Below the pieces are notes generated by a model, which did no database searches, was not told the DNA's origin, and saw nothing but the letters and a program-made list of their open reading frames with translations. Positions 1-10,275 of a DNA stretch of 64,000 nt are shown here, piece by piece. Position 1 is the stretch's first letter, and every line of letters starts with the position of its first letter. The DNA is from Prochlorococcus sp. AG-363-P19. GTDB lineage: Bacteria > Cyanobacteriota > Cyanobacteriia > PCC-6307 > Cyanobiaceae. The DNA is taken from positions 62,001 through 126,000 of the forward strand of contig QCGG01000001.1 of the NCBI GenBank assembly GCA_003280055.1, written 5' to 3'. A program made the translations under genes and the position numbers.

Positions 1-191
1 GAGTTGCCGGTAAAGAAGTTAAAGAAGTTAGTCGAGTTGATGGCGTTAAGTTTCGATTAGGCCCAGGATATTGGTTGATGATGCGGTTTTCGGGAACTGA
101 ACCCTTGCTCAGAATTTATTGTGAAGCCCCAACTTACCCTGAGGTCACTGAAGTACTTGATTGGGCTAAGGAGTTTGCTAAGAAGGCATGA
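1..191 (+). CDS. Phosphohexomutase C-terminal fragment (cut by window edge)
   Basis: Reading from base 3, the frame is open from the window edge to a TGA at 189-191 and encodes the last 62 residues of an alpha-D-phosphohexomutase. The diagnostic motif is RFSGTEPLLRIY, the phosphate-binding loop of the C-terminal domain IV in phosphoglucomutase/phosphomannomutase enzymes. This family moves phosphate between C1 and C6 of hexoses for glycogen and nucleotide-sugar supply. Substrate preference cannot be judged from this piece. The stop overlaps the start of the following rdgB gene (ATGA-type junction), so the two are probably cotranscribed. Confidence 0.85.
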   Translation, partial: VAGKEVKEVSRVDGVKFRLGPGYWLMMRFSGTEPLLRIYCEAPTYPEVTEVLDWAKEFAKKA

Positions 192-799
192 TGTTAAAAG
201 ATAAAAGTCTAAGAACTATTTGTCTTGCCACAGGAAATCAAGGTAAGATTTCTGAGTTTGAAAGTTTGTTTGTAGATTTACCTGTAAAGATGTATTTAAA
301 ACCGAAGGGTTTTGAAGTAGAGGAAACCGGAGATACTTTTGCTGAGAATGCAAGGATTAAGGCAATTTCTGTAGCCAGAGAAACAGGCTATTGGGCAATT
401 GCTGATGACTCTGGATTGTGTATAAAGGCCTTAAATGGAGCCCCTGGGGTATTCTCATCCCGCTATGGAAAATCTGACTTAGAAAGGATTCAACGTGTAT
501 TAGGTGAATTAGAAGGTTGTGATGTTAGAAATGCATATTTTAGTGCTGCGATTTGTGTTGCCTCTGAAGATGGCTCTGTCTTAATAGAGGTTGCAGGGCT
601 TTCTAAGGGTCTAATAACTTTTACTCCTAGAGGTGAAAGAGGTTTTGGCTATGACCCGATTTTTGAGATTGAGAGTCTTGGATTGACATTCGCAGAAATG
701 ACAAAGCAAAAGAAGGCGGAATTTAGTCATAGAGGTAAAGCCTTTAAAAAGTTAAAGCCATTGTTGAAAAAGCTTTTTTCTGATTACCCATTTCCATGA
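188..799 (+). CDS. rdgB: Non-canonical purine NTP pyrophosphatase (RdgB/HAM1 family)
   Basis: 203 residues, the usual length for the Ham1/RdgB family. These cytosolic Mg-dependent enzymes hydrolyse dITP, XTP and ITP to monophosphates and so keep deaminated purines out of DNA. The N-terminal signature LATGNQGKISEF, the central ADDSGLCI segment with its acidic metal-binding residues, and the late GERGFGYDPIF loop are all present. Two adjacent ATGs (188 and 191) overlap the preceding mutase stop, so the exact start is ambiguous by one codon. A strong stem-loop with a T run follows at 840-873. Confidence 0.93.
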   Translation: MMLKDKSLRTICLATGNQGKISEFESLFVDLPVKMYLKPKGFEVEETGDTFAENARIKAISVARETGYWAIADDSGLCIKALNGAPGVFSSRYGKSDLERIQRVLGELEGCDVRNAYFSAAICVASEDGSVLIEVAGLSKGLITFTPRGERGFGYDPIFEIESLGLTFAEMTKQKKAEFSHRGKAFKKLKPLLKKLFSDYPFP

Positions 800-839
800 G
801 ACGTTTTAATTTAGATAGCTGGAAATTTATACGTACCAC

Positions 840-873
840 TCTTCATGATTAGAAAATTATGAAGAAGTTTTTT
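840..873 (+). terminator. Rho-independent terminator after rdgB
   Basis: TCTTCATGATT (840-850), a four-base AGAA loop, then AATTATGAAGA (855-865) form an 11-bp stem with one G-T pair, followed by AG and six T (868-873). It lies between convergent rdgB and the carotenoid oxygenase gene. The T run makes it directional for the plus strand. Confidence 0.75.
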
Positions 874-897
874 GGTACTTTCCCTTTGGCCGAGAAT

Positions 898-2427
898 TTA
901 GGTATTGACCCAGCATCCATGCAGGCCGTGAGGAATTGCTAAAGGTAGATCTATTTTTGCTTGAAGTGTTAGATCTTTCGAGTCAAGGATTACAAGGTCT
1001 GTGGCATTTCGGTCACCATTCCAGACCATAATTAATATCCAGCCTTCGTCTTCATTTGGTGAGTATTTACTCGGGACCATAATTGGCTCACCAACGAAGC
1101 CTTCTGGGGATGCACTCCATTTAGAAGAAGCTCCATTTTTAAGGTCTAATTTCTTTATATTTTGTAGTGGACCATTGCCCTCTTCGCATTCAGATGTTGC
1201 CATCCATGCATAACGTGCTTTTCTTCCCACGAAATTTGGATTTACCATTGCAAATTCACAACATTGTTTGCTAATAATTGTTGTACTAATAGATTCTTTT
1301 TGGAGATTAATCTTGCACCTTTTTAATAGTCCCTCAGGAAGTGAGTCAAAGTTTATTTTGCGAAAATCTTGTTCAGGACCAATTGAGGGAAAATCTTTGT
1401 AATAAATACTTTCAATCGTAACTTCTTCATTGCTTTCCCAAGCATTGAGATGGTGAAATACAAAACCATCAGGGGCATTAAATAATCTGGGGTTCTGTCC
1501 TTTGAATGAGCCTGACTCTCTAGGTATTAGTATAAACTTGCTCTGATTTCTTGGTGATGAATATAGGCATTGAGCTGCGCTCCTCTGCCCCAGTAGAAAA
1601 GGTATTGGATTTATAGAGATTGCATTCTGCAAGAAAATAGCCCAATTAGGGGTAATAGCAAAATCATGAAGAAAGGCAAAGCCCTTAAAGTTGTAGGTAT
1701 TGTCATGAATTAGATGACCACATTGTTCTCCTTCATCTACAAATTCCATTAATCTAATTTTACTTTTAGGACCAGTCTTTACACCAAAAGTCACTATCTT
1801 CTTTTTTTGATGGTGACCTGGATCAAATTTTGGATGAGCACTAAAAGCTTCATTGACTTTTAGTACTCCATTAAGATTAGACAGTCCTTTGGTCTCTAAG
1901 GTCTTCGGATCAAGGGCATATGGCCCAGCTGCTTCCCATAACGCAAGTAGTTCATCTCCAAGGATCATTACATTAGTATTTGCAATATTTTTAAGACGTA
2001 GATCAAAAGCATTTGATAAAACCCCGCCAGGTTTCTGTGTGCCAAATACACCTCGATATAGAAATTTATTGGCTTTTGTTTCTTCTTCCCATGCCTGAGT
2101 TCGAACAAATCTATTCGTAATTGATGCATTTCCCTCATTGAGATTGATCGCTGTAATCATTCCGTCGCCATCAAATGGATGATGAATCCATTTACCACCC
2201 CTTTCCATTTGCCCAGGACCATTACGAAAAAGAGTTCCGCAAAGATTTTTAGGTAAGCAGCCTTTTGTTACAACAAGTGATTGATTTGTTAGCTCTTCGC
2301 TGACATTTTGGTAGGCACTTGCCCAGAATTGTTTGTCAAAGCTGGGAGAAACGTCTATGGCGTTTGGCTTTAAATTATTTTGTGGGTATTTGTTATCTTT
2401 AAGCATTCTTTGGGCCAGCTTGTTCAA
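898..2427 (-). CDS. Carotenoid cleavage oxygenase (RPE65/CCD family)
   Basis: 509 residues, full length for the non-haem iron carotenoid oxygenases, which use O2 to cleave carotenoids or apocarotenoids at double bonds. The family start is visible ([20 protein letters not shown], then DGDGMI). Probable iron-ligand histidines sit in [28 protein letters not shown] and the C-terminal IPHGLHG. Seven-bladed-propeller spacing looks intact and no signal peptide is seen. The start overlaps the end of hisB by 29 bases; a second ATG at residue 8 would shorten but not remove the overlap. Substrate is unknown; cyanobacterial relatives include apocarotenal oxygenases. Confidence 0.88.
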   Translation of the reverse strand: MNKLAQRMLKDNKYPQNNLKPNAIDVSPSFDKQFWASAYQNVSEELTNQSLVVTKGCLPKNLCGTLFRNGPGQMERGGKWIHHPFDGDGMITAINLNEGNASITNRFVRTQAWEEETKANKFLYRGVFGTQKPGGVLSNAFDLRLKNIANTNVMILGDELLALWEAAGPYALDPKTLETKGLSNLNGVLKVNEAFSAHPKFDPGHHQKKKIVTFGVKTGPKSKIRLMEFVDEGEQCGHLIHDNTYNFKGFAFLHDFAITPNWAIFLQNAISINPIPFLLGQRSAAQCLYSSPRNQSKFILIPRESGSFKGQNPRLFNAPDGFVFHHLNAWESNEEVTIESIYYKDFPSIGPEQDFRKINFDSLPEGLLKRCKINLQKESISTTIISKQCCEFAMVNPNFVGRKARYAWMATSECEEGNGPLQNIKKLDLKNGASSKWSASPEGFVGEPIMVPSKYSPNEDEGWILIMVWNGDRNATDLVILDSKDLTLQAKIDLPLAIPHGLHGCWVNT

Positions 2428-3019
2428 GTAATCCTTTGCTACTTGGTACTTTCCCTTCTCTTCTGGGGTCTTCTTCTATTGCCATCCGAAGTGCTCTTGC
2501 GAAGGCCTTAAAGCATGCCTCGACAATATGATGTGAGTTCATCCCAGACAACTGATGAATGTGTAGTGTAAGGCCACTATTGTTTGAAACAGCTATAAAG
2601 AATTCCTTGACCAATTCAGTGTCGTAACTTCCAATCCTTTGAGAAGGGATCACTAACTCATAGGTCAGGTGAGGACGCCCAGAGCAATCCATCGCCACTT
2701 GAACTAAAGCTTCATCTAGTGGCGCAATAAAGTGGCCAAATCGATTAATTCCTCGTCTATCACCTAGTGCTTGAGACAGGGCTTGACCTAGTGCTATACC
2801 AATATCTTCATTGGTATGATGGTCATCAATAAAGGTATCGCCGCGGGCTTCTACATTTAAATCGATGAGACCATGGCTTGATAATTGATGGAGCATGTGA
2901 TCCAGAAAGGCAACTCCAGTTGAGATTTTGGAGACTCCTTCGCCATCTAGATTTAATTGAACCTTTACGTTGGTTTCAGATGTGACACGCTGTACATCTC
3001 CTGTCCTCGCTTTTTTCAT
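2399..3019 (-). CDS. hisB: Imidazoleglycerol-phosphate dehydratase
   Basis: 206 residues, the size of monofunctional HisB. It dehydrates imidazole glycerol phosphate to imidazole acetol phosphate in histidine biosynthesis and is a Mn-dependent cytosolic 24-mer in characterised cases. Family motifs are clear: [37 protein letters not shown], and [20 protein letters not shown], which carry the metal-binding His/Glu residues. The ATG at 3019 has a purine-rich GGGGGAC upstream. It shares a strand with the downstream oxygenase and upstream fabI, with short gaps. Confidence 0.96.
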   Translation of the reverse strand: MKKARTGDVQRVTSETNVKVQLNLDGEGVSKISTGVAFLDHMLHQLSSHGLIDLNVEARGDTFIDDHHTNEDIGIALGQALSQALGDRRGINRFGHFIAPLDEALVQVAMDCSGRPHLTYELVIPSQRIGSYDTELVKEFFIAVSNNSGLTLHIHQLSGMNSHHIVEACFKAFARALRMAIEEDPRREGKVPSSKGLLEQAGPKNA

Positions 3020-3055
3020 TGTTTGTCCCCCTTCAGATTTAGATCAATATTGAGA

Positions 3056-3838
3056 TCACATTCCATTAATGCAATAACCAGCATCAACGTAAATAGTTTG
3101 GCCAGAGATACCGCTTGCAAGATCACTAAGTAGGAATGCAGCAGTGTTTCCTACTTCTATTTGAGTGACAGTTCTTCTTAGAGGGGCCTTCTCTTCCACA
3201 TTGTGAATCATGTCTAGGATCCCTCCAATAGCAGAGCTGGCCAACGTGCGTATTGGCCCAGCACTTATTGCATTTACCCGAATTTGTTTTTCTGGACCTA
3301 GCTCAGCGGATAGATACCTTACCGAAGCCTCTAGGGCTGCTTTAGCAACTCCCATCACGTTGTAGTTCGGGATTGCTCTTTCAGCACCTAGATAAGTCAA
3401 GGTGACTATTCCTGCTCCTTCGCTAAGCAATGGTTTGGCATGGTTACACAAAGGCGCGAGTGAATAAGCACTTATTTCAAGCGCTCTAGAGAAGCCTTCA
3501 GCACTTGTTGCACTGAAGTCTCCTATCAGATCTTCTTTTCCCGCAAAGGCCAGGCAATGGACTAGTCCATCTAATTCTCCCCACTGATTTGAAACGGCAT
3601 TAAAGACATTCTGGATCTGTGAATTATCCTGAACATTTAGTGGTTCAAAGAGGCTTGGTTCAAGGGGTTTTGTTAGATCACGGACTTTTGCCTCGAATCG
3701 TCCTTTCTCATCTGGCAAATAAGTTACCCCTATATCTGCACCAGCTGCTTTTAGTTGTTGTGCGATGCCCCATGCGATGGAGCGGTTGTTGGCTATGCCA
3801 GTGACAAGAATTTTTTTGCCGCTTAGATCTAGAAGCAT
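3056..3838 (-). CDS. fabI: Enoyl-[acyl-carrier-protein] reductase (NADH)
   Basis: 260 residues, a typical FabI. It reduces the enoyl-ACP double bond in the last step of each fatty-acid elongation cycle. The N-terminus LVTGIANNRSIAWGIA is the FabI-specific nucleotide-binding motif, and YNVMGVAKAALEAS gives the Tyr-(6)-Lys catalytic pair. The C-terminus IYVDAGYCINGM is also typical. This gene supplies core fatty-acid synthesis. It is not adjacent to the polyketide synthase further along, though its pathway could share acyl-carrier substrates with it. Confidence 0.96.
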   Translation of the reverse strand: MLLDLSGKKILVTGIANNRSIAWGIAQQLKAAGADIGVTYLPDEKGRFEAKVRDLTKPLEPSLFEPLNVQDNSQIQNVFNAVSNQWGELDGLVHCLAFAGKEDLIGDFSATSAEGFSRALEISAYSLAPLCNHAKPLLSEGAGIVTLTYLGAERAIPNYNVMGVAKAALEASVRYLSAELGPEKQIRVNAISAGPIRTLASSAIGGILDMIHNVEEKAPLRRTVTQIEVGNTAAFLLSDLASGISGQTIYVDAGYCINGM

Positions 3839-4115
3839 CTCTTTTAATGACCAGGTGAGGAATGGAAGGATTCAGCTATGGATGATTGGCCCTTAGAATT
3901 CATGAGATTGTTCTTAAGGACCGTCTTTGTTAACCTCTCTTTCAAGCTTTAAAGACAATAATAAATGTTCAGGACTTAGGCAAAGACTTTTTATTAATCC
4001 ATGCCTTGTCGCCCAGTTTATTTTGGGTGGCACAATCCCTTGAAGTTAAACGTATATAACTTAAGTTCGTTTGAACTACCAAAATAAAACTCATTTAAAG
4101 GATTCCTTTCCCCTA
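3839..4115. promoter_or_regulatory. Divergent intergenic region fabI / thioredoxin-like gene
   Basis: About 277 bases between divergent starts, so it should carry promoters for both directions. Seen here: a TATATA stretch at 4053-4058, then a perfect 10-base palindrome AACTTAAGTT at 4058-4067, about 50 bases before the favoured ATG at 4116. No RNA gene or longer ORF is visible. Confidence 0.35.
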
Positions 4116-4736
4116 ATGTCCTTGACTGCTTCAACCATGCTTGCATTGGAGTCCGTGTTGCCAAGGTTTGAATTGCCTTTGGTTGATGACCCTATTTTGC
4201 AAGAGGACCCTTTCAATAAAGGGGTTGCGAAATTGAGAAGCTCAGATTTGGACGATAGACCTGTACTTTTAATGGTTCTATGTGCCCATTGTCCTTTCGT
4301 AAAACATGTTGAAGAGCAGTTGAGCACTATGCAAGAAGATTATCTAGAGAGAGTTCAAATCATTGCTATCTCAAGTAATAGCATTTCTACACATCCTCAG
4401 GATGCTCCCAAGTATTTGGCATGTCAGGCTAAAAACAATGGTTGGACTTTCCCTTATTTATTTGATCAGGATCACTCTCTCGCTAAATCCTTGAAGGCTG
4501 CCTGTACTCCAGAGTTTTTTTTATTTTCTGGCTCTTTAGACGGTCAGCATAGGCTTAAGTATAGGGGGCAGCTTGATGAAAGTCGCCCTGGCAATAACCA
4601 ACTAGTGACTGGTAATGACTTAAGAGTGGCTTTGAATGCAGTTCTTTTAGGGGATGAGATCCCCCTTGAGCAACGTCCCTCGATCGGTTGCAATATCAAG
4701 TGGCAACCTGGAAATGAACCTGAGTGGTTTAAGTGA
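4116..4736 (+). CDS. Thioredoxin-fold redoxin (AhpC/TSA-like)
   Basis: The preferred start is the ATG at 4116, preceded by AAAGGA at 4097-4102; an upstream TTG at 4071 would add 15 residues. The product (206 residues) has a thioredoxin-like fold with the CAHCPFVKHVEEQL active-site motif. This resembles the CxxCPFVK group of peroxiredoxin/ResA-like proteins often annotated as 'thioredoxin family protein'. A cis-Pro region is suggested around CTPEFFLF. No signal peptide is evident, so it is probably cytosolic. A disulphide reductase or peroxidase role is plausible, but no specific substrate can be named. Confidence 0.8.
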   Translation: MSLTASTMLALESVLPRFELPLVDDPILQEDPFNKGVAKLRSSDLDDRPVLLMVLCAHCPFVKHVEEQLSTMQEDYLERVQIIAISSNSISTHPQDAPKYLACQAKNNGWTFPYLFDQDHSLAKSLKAACTPEFFLFSGSLDGQHRLKYRGQLDESRPGNNQLVTGNDLRVALNAVLLGDEIPLEQRPSIGCNIKWQPGNEPEWFK

Positions 4737-4790
4737 AAAGGTGTTCTATAAGGGGTCGAACGGTTCTCGGCACCATTTAAGGTGCTGTTC

Positions 4791-5945
4791 ATGAAGATAC
4801 CTCCGTTTAGTCTCACAAGACAATTAGCTGATCTTGCGCCTGAATTGGGATCTGCAATGCAGCGAGTCTTGGAAAGTGGCCATTTCATTGGAGGGCCGGA
4901 AGTCGATAGGTTTGAGAGGGAGTTTGCCTTGTCTATCGGTGTGTCTTTTGCTGTTGGTTGTAACAGTGGAACCGATGCACTTGTGTTGGCCCTGCGCGCT
5001 TTAGATATAGGCCACGGGGACGAGGTGATAACTACTGCGTTCAGTTTTTTTGCTACTGCTGAAGCAATAAGCAATGTTGGAGCTAAGCCTGTCTTTGTAG
5101 ATGTTGATCCAGACACCTTTTTAATTGATCTAAATAATGTTGAGCAAGCGATAACACCTTCTACAAAAGCAATCTTGCCGGTTCACTTGTTTGGACTTCC
5201 TGTCGATATGGAACGTTTAATTCAACTTGCAAAAAAATATGAGCTTAAAATTGTTGAAGATTGTGCACAAGCTGCTGGGGCTACTTGGAAAGGAAAGCCT
5301 GTAGGCTCATGGGGTGATATTGGCTGCTTTAGTTTTTTTCCCACTAAGAATTTAGGTGCTGCTGGTGATGCGGGAGCAGTGACTACAAATGATCATCAAC
5401 TAGCACAAAAGATGCGTGAGTTAGCAGTGCATGGTATGCCTCAACGTTATCTACATTCTGATTTGGGCTATAACAGTCGACTTGATGCTATTCAGGCTGT
5501 TGTGTTGAACATTAAACTTCCAAAGCTTGATGCTTGGGTTGGGAAACGTCAAAAAATTGCCTTACGCTATAGAGACTCCCTGCAAGGATTGCCATGTTTC
5601 TCTCTTCCTTGTACGGTTGATTCTCATGATGGCCGTCATGCCTGGAATCAATTTGTAATTCAAATTTCTAAGCCTATTCATTCACCTGTAAATAATGAAA
5701 ACTTAGTATTACGTGATTGGTTCAAGGCAAAACTTGAGGATTCAGGTGTAAATACAATTATTTATTATCCAATACCTATTCATATGCAGCCTGCATATGA
5801 AAGTCTTACTTATCAGAAGGGTTCTTTGCCAGTTACTGAGAAGTTATGCACAAAAGTCTTGAGTCTCCCTATTTATCCAGAATTAACTATTGAAGAACAG
5901 GACAAGGTGATTTTTGAGCTAAAGAAATTAGCTCAAAAATTCTAA
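4791..5945 (+). CDS. DegT/DnrJ/EryC1/StrS-family PLP aminotransferase
   Basis: 384 residues from the ATG at 4791; a GTG at 4782 would add three. This family transaminates keto-sugars of nucleotide diphosphates to amino-sugars. The hallmark SFFPTKNLGAAGDAGAV contains the PLP Schiff-base lysine. GCNSGTDALVLALRAL binds the cofactor phosphate, and EDCAQAAGA holds the Asp contacting the pyridine nitrogen. It sits about 54 bases after the redoxin gene on the same strand. The polysaccharide locus 15 kb downstream is a likely user of amino-sugars, but the specific sugar is not readable. Confidence 0.9.
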   Translation: MKIPPFSLTRQLADLAPELGSAMQRVLESGHFIGGPEVDRFEREFALSIGVSFAVGCNSGTDALVLALRALDIGHGDEVITTAFSFFATAEAISNVGAKPVFVDVDPDTFLIDLNNVEQAITPSTKAILPVHLFGLPVDMERLIQLAKKYELKIVEDCAQAAGATWKGKPVGSWGDIGCFSFFPTKNLGAAGDAGAVTTNDHQLAQKMRELAVHGMPQRYLHSDLGYNSRLDAIQAVVLNIKLPKLDAWVGKRQKIALRYRDSLQGLPCFSLPCTVDSHDGRHAWNQFVIQISKPIHSPVNNENLVLRDWFKAKLEDSGVNTIIYYPIPIHMQPAYESLTYQKGSLPVTEKLCTKVLSLPIYPELTIEEQDKVIFELKKLAQKF

Positions 5946-6004
5946 TTTAGAAAATAGTTATACGATAATATGGCAAATTAAAATTGATTAATGAATCGAA
6001 TTAT

Positions 6005-6565
6005 TTATATTCCTAGTTTTTGCTTTACTCTAAACCAAGCAGTGATACTTTTCCCATCAAGAGCTTCATTACCACTTGCGATAAGTGAATCAAGTTCTTC
6101 GGGCATCATAATAAGAACTTCAAGATCTTCATCTTCGTCTCCTTCTGGTCTCTCAGTCATTTCATGTAGTTCTGTTGCCAGGAAAAGATGAATAACTTCA
6201 TCTGAGTATCCAGGGCAAGGGAACATCTCTCCAATGGGGGTCCAGTTAGAAGATGTATAGCCTGCTTCTTCGGCTAATTCCCTTTTCATTGTTGTCAAAG
6301 GATCTTCACCTGGCTCTAGTGTCCCTGCTGGGAATTCGAGGATTCGCCTTGCTATTGCAAATCTATATTGCCTAAGAATAATGACCTCCCCATCGGATGT
6401 GATGGGTACTGCTAATGATGCACCTGGATGTTTGATTAAACCAAAGTTTCCCTTTAATCCAATTGGTAATTGGAATTGATTAAGTTCAAATCGAAATTTT
6501 GGAGCTTCTAAGCAAGAGATGCTTTGAAGTACTTTGGAAGGTTCTTGTGGCGCTAGAGGTGTCAT
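6005..6565 (-). CDS. NUDIX hydrolase (ADP-ribose pyrophosphatase type)
   Basis: 186 residues. The complete Nudix box is visible: GTLEPGEDPLTTMKRELAEE followed by AGY, matching GX5EX7REUXEEXGU, where the Glu residues bind Mg. VIILRQYRFAIARRILEFPAG just before it is typical of the ADP-ribose pyrophosphatase/NudF branch that clears ADP-ribose and related nucleotide sugars. Convergent with the DegT aminotransferase and followed upstream by folK on the same strand after about 70 bases. Substrate assignment within the Nudix superfamily is only inferred. Confidence 0.88.
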   Translation of the reverse strand: MTPLAPQEPSKVLQSISCLEAPKFRFELNQFQLPIGLKGNFGLIKHPGASLAVPITSDGEVIILRQYRFAIARRILEFPAGTLEPGEDPLTTMKRELAEEAGYTSSNWTPIGEMFPCPGYSDEVIHLFLATELHEMTERPEGDEDEDLEVLIMMPEELDSLIASGNEALDGKSITAWFRVKQKLGI

Positions 6566-6635
6566 GTTGAAGTTCTATAAGGTTTTTTTGTAATGATGAT
6601 GTTGAGCTTTCTTCTAATTCTTTGTAAAAGTCTTC

Positions 6636-7214
6636 CTAATCCCATTGATCACTGTTGGTGAGTTTTCGAGGGGTTTTTGTGTGTTCTGTAAGGGCAGCTG
6701 CTAATGGAATAACCACGAAACTGCGCTCAATCAGTCTTGGATGGGGTAGGGTTAGAGCATCATGATGTACATGAAGATCCCCCCATGCCAGGAGGTCAAG
6801 GTCCAATGATCTTGGGCCCCATTTGATATTAGGAGTATGGCGTTTCCTGCCAAATTCATTTTCAAGGTTGAGAAATCTATCGAGCAATGAAAGGGCTGAT
6901 TCCTCAGAGGGAGTGATGCTGGAAAACATTTTTCCGTCGATAACCACTACAGCATTTATATAATTTTTCTGGTTAGGGGGCCCTCCTACAGGAGTCGTTT
7001 CAAATAATGGTGACCAGCGAAAACGTATGCCCTCATTGAAGAGAGGCGCCTTTTTGGATTCCACTAATTCTGTTAAGGCCCATTCATAAATCTCTTTTTC
7101 AAGTTTTGGCCTCACTGCGATTAATGTTTCTCGAGGGAGCCCTTTTTCGCTTGGGAGGTTCGCTCCAAGTGCCACAGCAAGAGTTCTGGGTGGTTTTTGG
7201 ACCAATGAAGACAT
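6636..7214 (-). CDS. folK: 6-hydroxymethyl-7,8-dihydropterin pyrophosphokinase
   Basis: 192 residues, within the HPPK family range. It transfers pyrophosphate from ATP to the pterin in folate synthesis. Seen: the start AVALGANLPSEKG, the substrate segment FETTPVGGPPNQKNYINAVV, then RKRHTPNIKWGPRSLDLDLLAWGD split across positions 119-142 (Asp residues of the DLDLL motif bind Mg), and LPHPRLIERSFVVIPLA. Divergent from chlD, whose start is 48 bases away, so the two share a short promoter region. Confidence 0.94.
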   Translation of the reverse strand: MSSLVQKPPRTLAVALGANLPSEKGLPRETLIAVRPKLEKEIYEWALTELVESKKAPLFNEGIRFRWSPLFETTPVGGPPNQKNYINAVVVIDGKMFSSITPSEESALSLLDRFLNLENEFGRKRHTPNIKWGPRSLDLDLLAWGDLHVHHDALTLPHPRLIERSFVVIPLAAALTEHTKTPRKLTNSDQWD

Positions 7215-7262
7215 GCCTTGATCAGCGAGACTAGTAGATAAGTGACTTGAAGATTCACGCTC

Positions 7263-9413
7263 ATGGTTTCAAGTGGACCTGTTACCACTGCGAATGCATC
7301 ACAAGCCAATGAAGCATTAGCAAAGGAATTGGCTCAGCGTTCATTTCCTCTAGCTGCAGTTACAGGACATGGCACTTTGAAGCTTGCGTTGCTTTTGGCA
7401 GCCGTTGATCCTGGCTTGGGGGGAGTGATTATTGCTGGTGGCAGAGGGACTGGGAAATCTGTTTTAGCTAGAGGCTTACATGCTTTGCTCCCTCCGATTG
7501 AGGTTCTTGATCTTGGATCTCAAGTTGATGGTGTAGGCGCAAGTAAGAAAGCTTTCTCCTTTGGCAGGAACCTTGATCCGAATATGCCAGAAGACTGGGA
7601 TGAAGGTACTAAGAAAAGATTGGTAGAAGACTTTGGCAGTTCTATTAATCAAGATGCTGCTGATGATTTCCCTAAGAAGGTTGTGCAAGCTCCCTTCGTG
7701 CAAGTCCCTATAGGGGTTACTGAAGACAGGCTAGTTGGGTCGGTAGACGTCACAGCATCTCTTTCTAGTGGCTCGGCTGTGTTTCAGCCTGGCTTACTTG
7801 CTGAAGCTCATCGAGGGGTCCTTTATGTAGACGAATTGAATCTGTTAGATGATGGGATTGTTAATTTAATTTTGGCAGCTGTAGGGGCTGGAGAAAATAA
7901 AGTTGAGAGGGAGGGATTAAGTCTTAGCCATCCATGTAGATCTCTTTTAATTGCGACTTATAACCCTGAAGAAGGTGCAGTACGTGATCATCTTCTTGAT
8001 CGATTTGCTATTGCGCTTTCGGCGGATCAAATAGTTACTAATCAACAGCGTGTGGAAATTACGGAGGCTGTTCTATTACATGGCAAATCTAGTGAAGGCT
8101 TCGCTGAGAAATGGTCAGAAGAAACAGAAGCATTGGCAACGCAGCTCTTGATAGCAAGGCAATGGTTGCCTGACGTGCAAATCAAATCTGAGCAAATTGA
8201 ATATTTAGTGAATGAGGCTATTAGAGGGGGAGTAGAAGGCCATAGATCAGAGTTATATGCAGTTCGAGTTGCTAAAGCTCATGCTGCGTTAAGTGGGAGG
8301 GATGAAGTTGATGCGGAAGATTTGAGGGTTGCAGTTCGTTTAGTTATTGCACCTCGCGCTTTGCAGCTTCCTCCAGAGGAAGAGCAAATAGATCCTCCTC
8401 CTCCAGAAGAACAGCAACAACCGCCTCCTCAAGAACAAGAAGATGAGGATTCTTCAGATGAAGATGACAACGAAGAAGATGAAGATAACGATACTTCTGA
8501 AGATCAGACCCCTCCAGTCCCAGAGGAGTTCATGTTGGATCCTGAAGCGGTAATGATTGATTCTGATCTGTTGTTGTTTTCATCTGCTAAATCTAAGAGT
8601 GGGAATAGCGGGAGTCGTTCAGCAGTTCTTAGTGAAAGTAGAGGCCGTTATGTAAAGCCGATAATTCCAAGAGGCCCCGTTCGACGAATAGCAGTGGACG
8701 CAACATTGAGAGCCGCCGCTCCATATCAGAAAGCCCGACGCACTAGGCAGCCAGATCGCACCGTCATTGTTGAAGAAGGGGATCTCCGGGCCAAGTTGCT
8801 ACAGAGAAAGGCAGGCTCATTGGTTATTTTCCTTGTCGACGCTAGTGGTTCGATGGCCTTGAATCGCATGCAAGGAGCAAAAGGGGCTGTAATACGTTTG
8901 CTTACGGAAGCATATGAAAATCGTGATGAGGTTGCTCTTATACCTTTTAGAGGGGATCAGGCTGAGGTTTTATTGCCGCCCACGAGATCAATTACTGCAG
9001 CCAAAAGAAGGCTAGAGGTAATGCCTTGTGGTGGAGGGTCGCCTTTGGCCCATGGCCTTACGCAAGCTGCGAAGGTAGGAGCTAATGCACTGGCCACAGG
9101 AGATCTTGCTCAAGTTATTGTTGTTGCAATAACTGATGGTAGAGGGAACGTACCTTTGGGAACTTCTTTGGGGCAACCTCAATTAGAAGGAGATGAGCCT
9201 GTTGATCTCAAGCAGGAAGTGTTGGATGTGGCAAGTCGGTACCGGAGTATTGGTATTCAATTGTTGGTTATTGATACTGAACGTAAGTTCATAGGCAGTG
9301 GAATGGGTAAAGATTTAGCCGAGTCGGCCGGTGGAAAATATGTTCAATTGCCTAAGGCTAGTGATCAAGCAATTGCTGCAATTGCTATGGATGCTATTGG
9401 AGACATAAAATAG
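7263..9413 (+). CDS. chlD: Magnesium protoporphyrin IX chelatase subunit D
   Basis: 716 residues, full length for ChlD, which with ChlI and ChlH inserts Mg into protoporphyrin IX, the committed step to chlorophyll. An N-terminal AAA+ domain resembles ChlI, with a degenerate nucleotide loop [15 protein letters not shown] Pro/Glu/Asp-rich linker follows (roughly residues 373-425), then a C-terminal von Willebrand A domain with the MIDAS motif VDASGSMAL near residue 527. That domain order is diagnostic of subunit D. The ATG at 7263 is used. Convergent with the MCE gene with only 16 bases between. Confidence 0.96.
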   Translation: MVSSGPVTTANASQANEALAKELAQRSFPLAAVTGHGTLKLALLLAAVDPGLGGVIIAGGRGTGKSVLARGLHALLPPIEVLDLGSQVDGVGASKKAFSFGRNLDPNMPEDWDEGTKKRLVEDFGSSINQDAADDFPKKVVQAPFVQVPIGVTEDRLVGSVDVTASLSSGSAVFQPGLLAEAHRGVLYVDELNLLDDGIVNLILAAVGAGENKVEREGLSLSHPCRSLLIATYNPEEGAVRDHLLDRFAIALSADQIVTNQQRVEITEAVLLHGKSSEGFAEKWSEETEALATQLLIARQWLPDVQIKSEQIEYLVNEAIRGGVEGHRSELYAVRVAKAHAALSGRDEVDAEDLRVAVRLVIAPRALQLPPEEEQIDPPPPEEQQQPPPQEQEDEDSSDEDDNEEDEDNDTSEDQTPPVPEEFMLDPEAVMIDSDLLLFSSAKSKSGNSGSRSAVLSESRGRYVKPIIPRGPVRRIAVDATLRAAAPYQKARRTRQPDRTVIVEEGDLRAKLLQRKAGSLVIFLVDASGSMALNRMQGAKGAVIRLLTEAYENRDEVALIPFRGDQAEVLLPPTRSITAAKRRLEVMPCGGGSPLAHGLTQAAKVGANALATGDLAQVIVVAITDGRGNVPLGTSLGQPQLEGDEPVDLKQEVLDVASRYRSIGIQLLVIDTERKFIGSGMGKDLAESAGGKYVQLPKASDQAIAAIAMDAIGDIK

Positions 9414-9429
9414 CCTTAAGAAAGCTTGC

Positions 9430-10275
9430 CTATTTATTAATTTTATTAGTATCTTTACTTGTCTTATAGGGGTAAAGTTCGTTGAAGAATTCGCCTAAGC
9501 CAATTGTCACGCTTCTAACTGAATCTATAAATTTAGGATCACTAGTTAGACTCTCTATATCAGTTCCAACAGAGTCAATCTTTTGAGTAAGCGATCTTGC
9601 ACTGGTAACAGTTTCTTTTAACTCACTAATTGTTTTTGGATTATCTAGAGAGGCAACAACATTATTTATATGTCTAGTTGCATTGTTTAGGTTTTCGATT
9701 ATCGGCACTGCCCTAGCCAGCTCAACTTTTAGTTGTTTTATTAACATATCAACATCTTCTATTATTTCCTTTCTTTCAGCATCTCTGAGAATCCTTTGTA
9801 ATGATTTTGTGACCGTAGTTAGAGATGTTGCTGGTTCGCCAGGGATATAAGCACCATTGCATAACATTTTTTTACTCGGACAATCACCTGCGAAGGGCAT
9901 TGGTAAATTTTCAGTTTTTAAAGTTCCGGTGCTGATTAAAGAAACCACTGAATCTCCTCCAAGTAAGGAACCCCTTGAGACACTTGCAAAGACTGGCAGA
10001 GGAAGCTTCAAGTCACTGTTATCTATCTCTAGTGTCGCCAATACAGTTGCATTTGTAACCAGTATTTTACTTACATTTCCTATTACTATACCTCTGTAAG
10101 TCACTGGTGAACGCTCGGAAAGTCCACTCGCATCAGGGAACTTTGCTGTTACACGCCACCCTTTGGAGCCCAGTCTTACTGAATTCATCCACGAGTAAAT
10201 ACCAGCGAAGGAAACAATTGCCCCCAAAATTGAGAATCCAACAAGGGCATCTCGGATACTGCGTTTCATTACCAT
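9430..10275 (-). CDS. MCE/MlaD-family lipid transport protein
   Basis: 281 residues with one N-terminal membrane helix (FSILGAIVSFAGIYSW), then an MCE domain beginning WRVTAKFPDASGLSERSPV and continuing YRGIVIGNVSKI. The C-terminal third is predicted helical. MCE proteins form periplasmic rings that carry phospholipids between membranes with an ABC ATPase and MlaE-type permease. The paired ATPase is immediately upstream and shares its terminal base with this start (10275), which supports a transport operon. The permease is not in this window. Confidence 0.87.
   Translation of the reverse strand: MVMKRSIRDALVGFSILGAIVSFAGIYSWMNSVRLGSKGWRVTAKFPDASGLSERSPVTYRGIVIGNVSKILVTNATVLATLEIDNSDLKLPLPVFASVSRGSLLGGDSVVSLISTGTLKTENLPMPFAGDCPSKKMLCNGAYIPGEPATSLTTVTKSLQRILRDAERKEIIEDVDMLIKQLKVELARAVPIIENLNNATRHINNVVASLDNPKTISELKETVTSARSLTQKIDSVGTDIESLTSDPKFIDSVRSVTIGLGEFFNELYPYKTSKDTNKINK

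Noticed and set aside
8400-8520. Pro/Glu/Asp-rich, low-complexity DNA in chlD considered as a repeat
   Set aside because: It encodes the standard acidic, proline-rich linker between the AAA+ and von Willebrand domains of ChlD.
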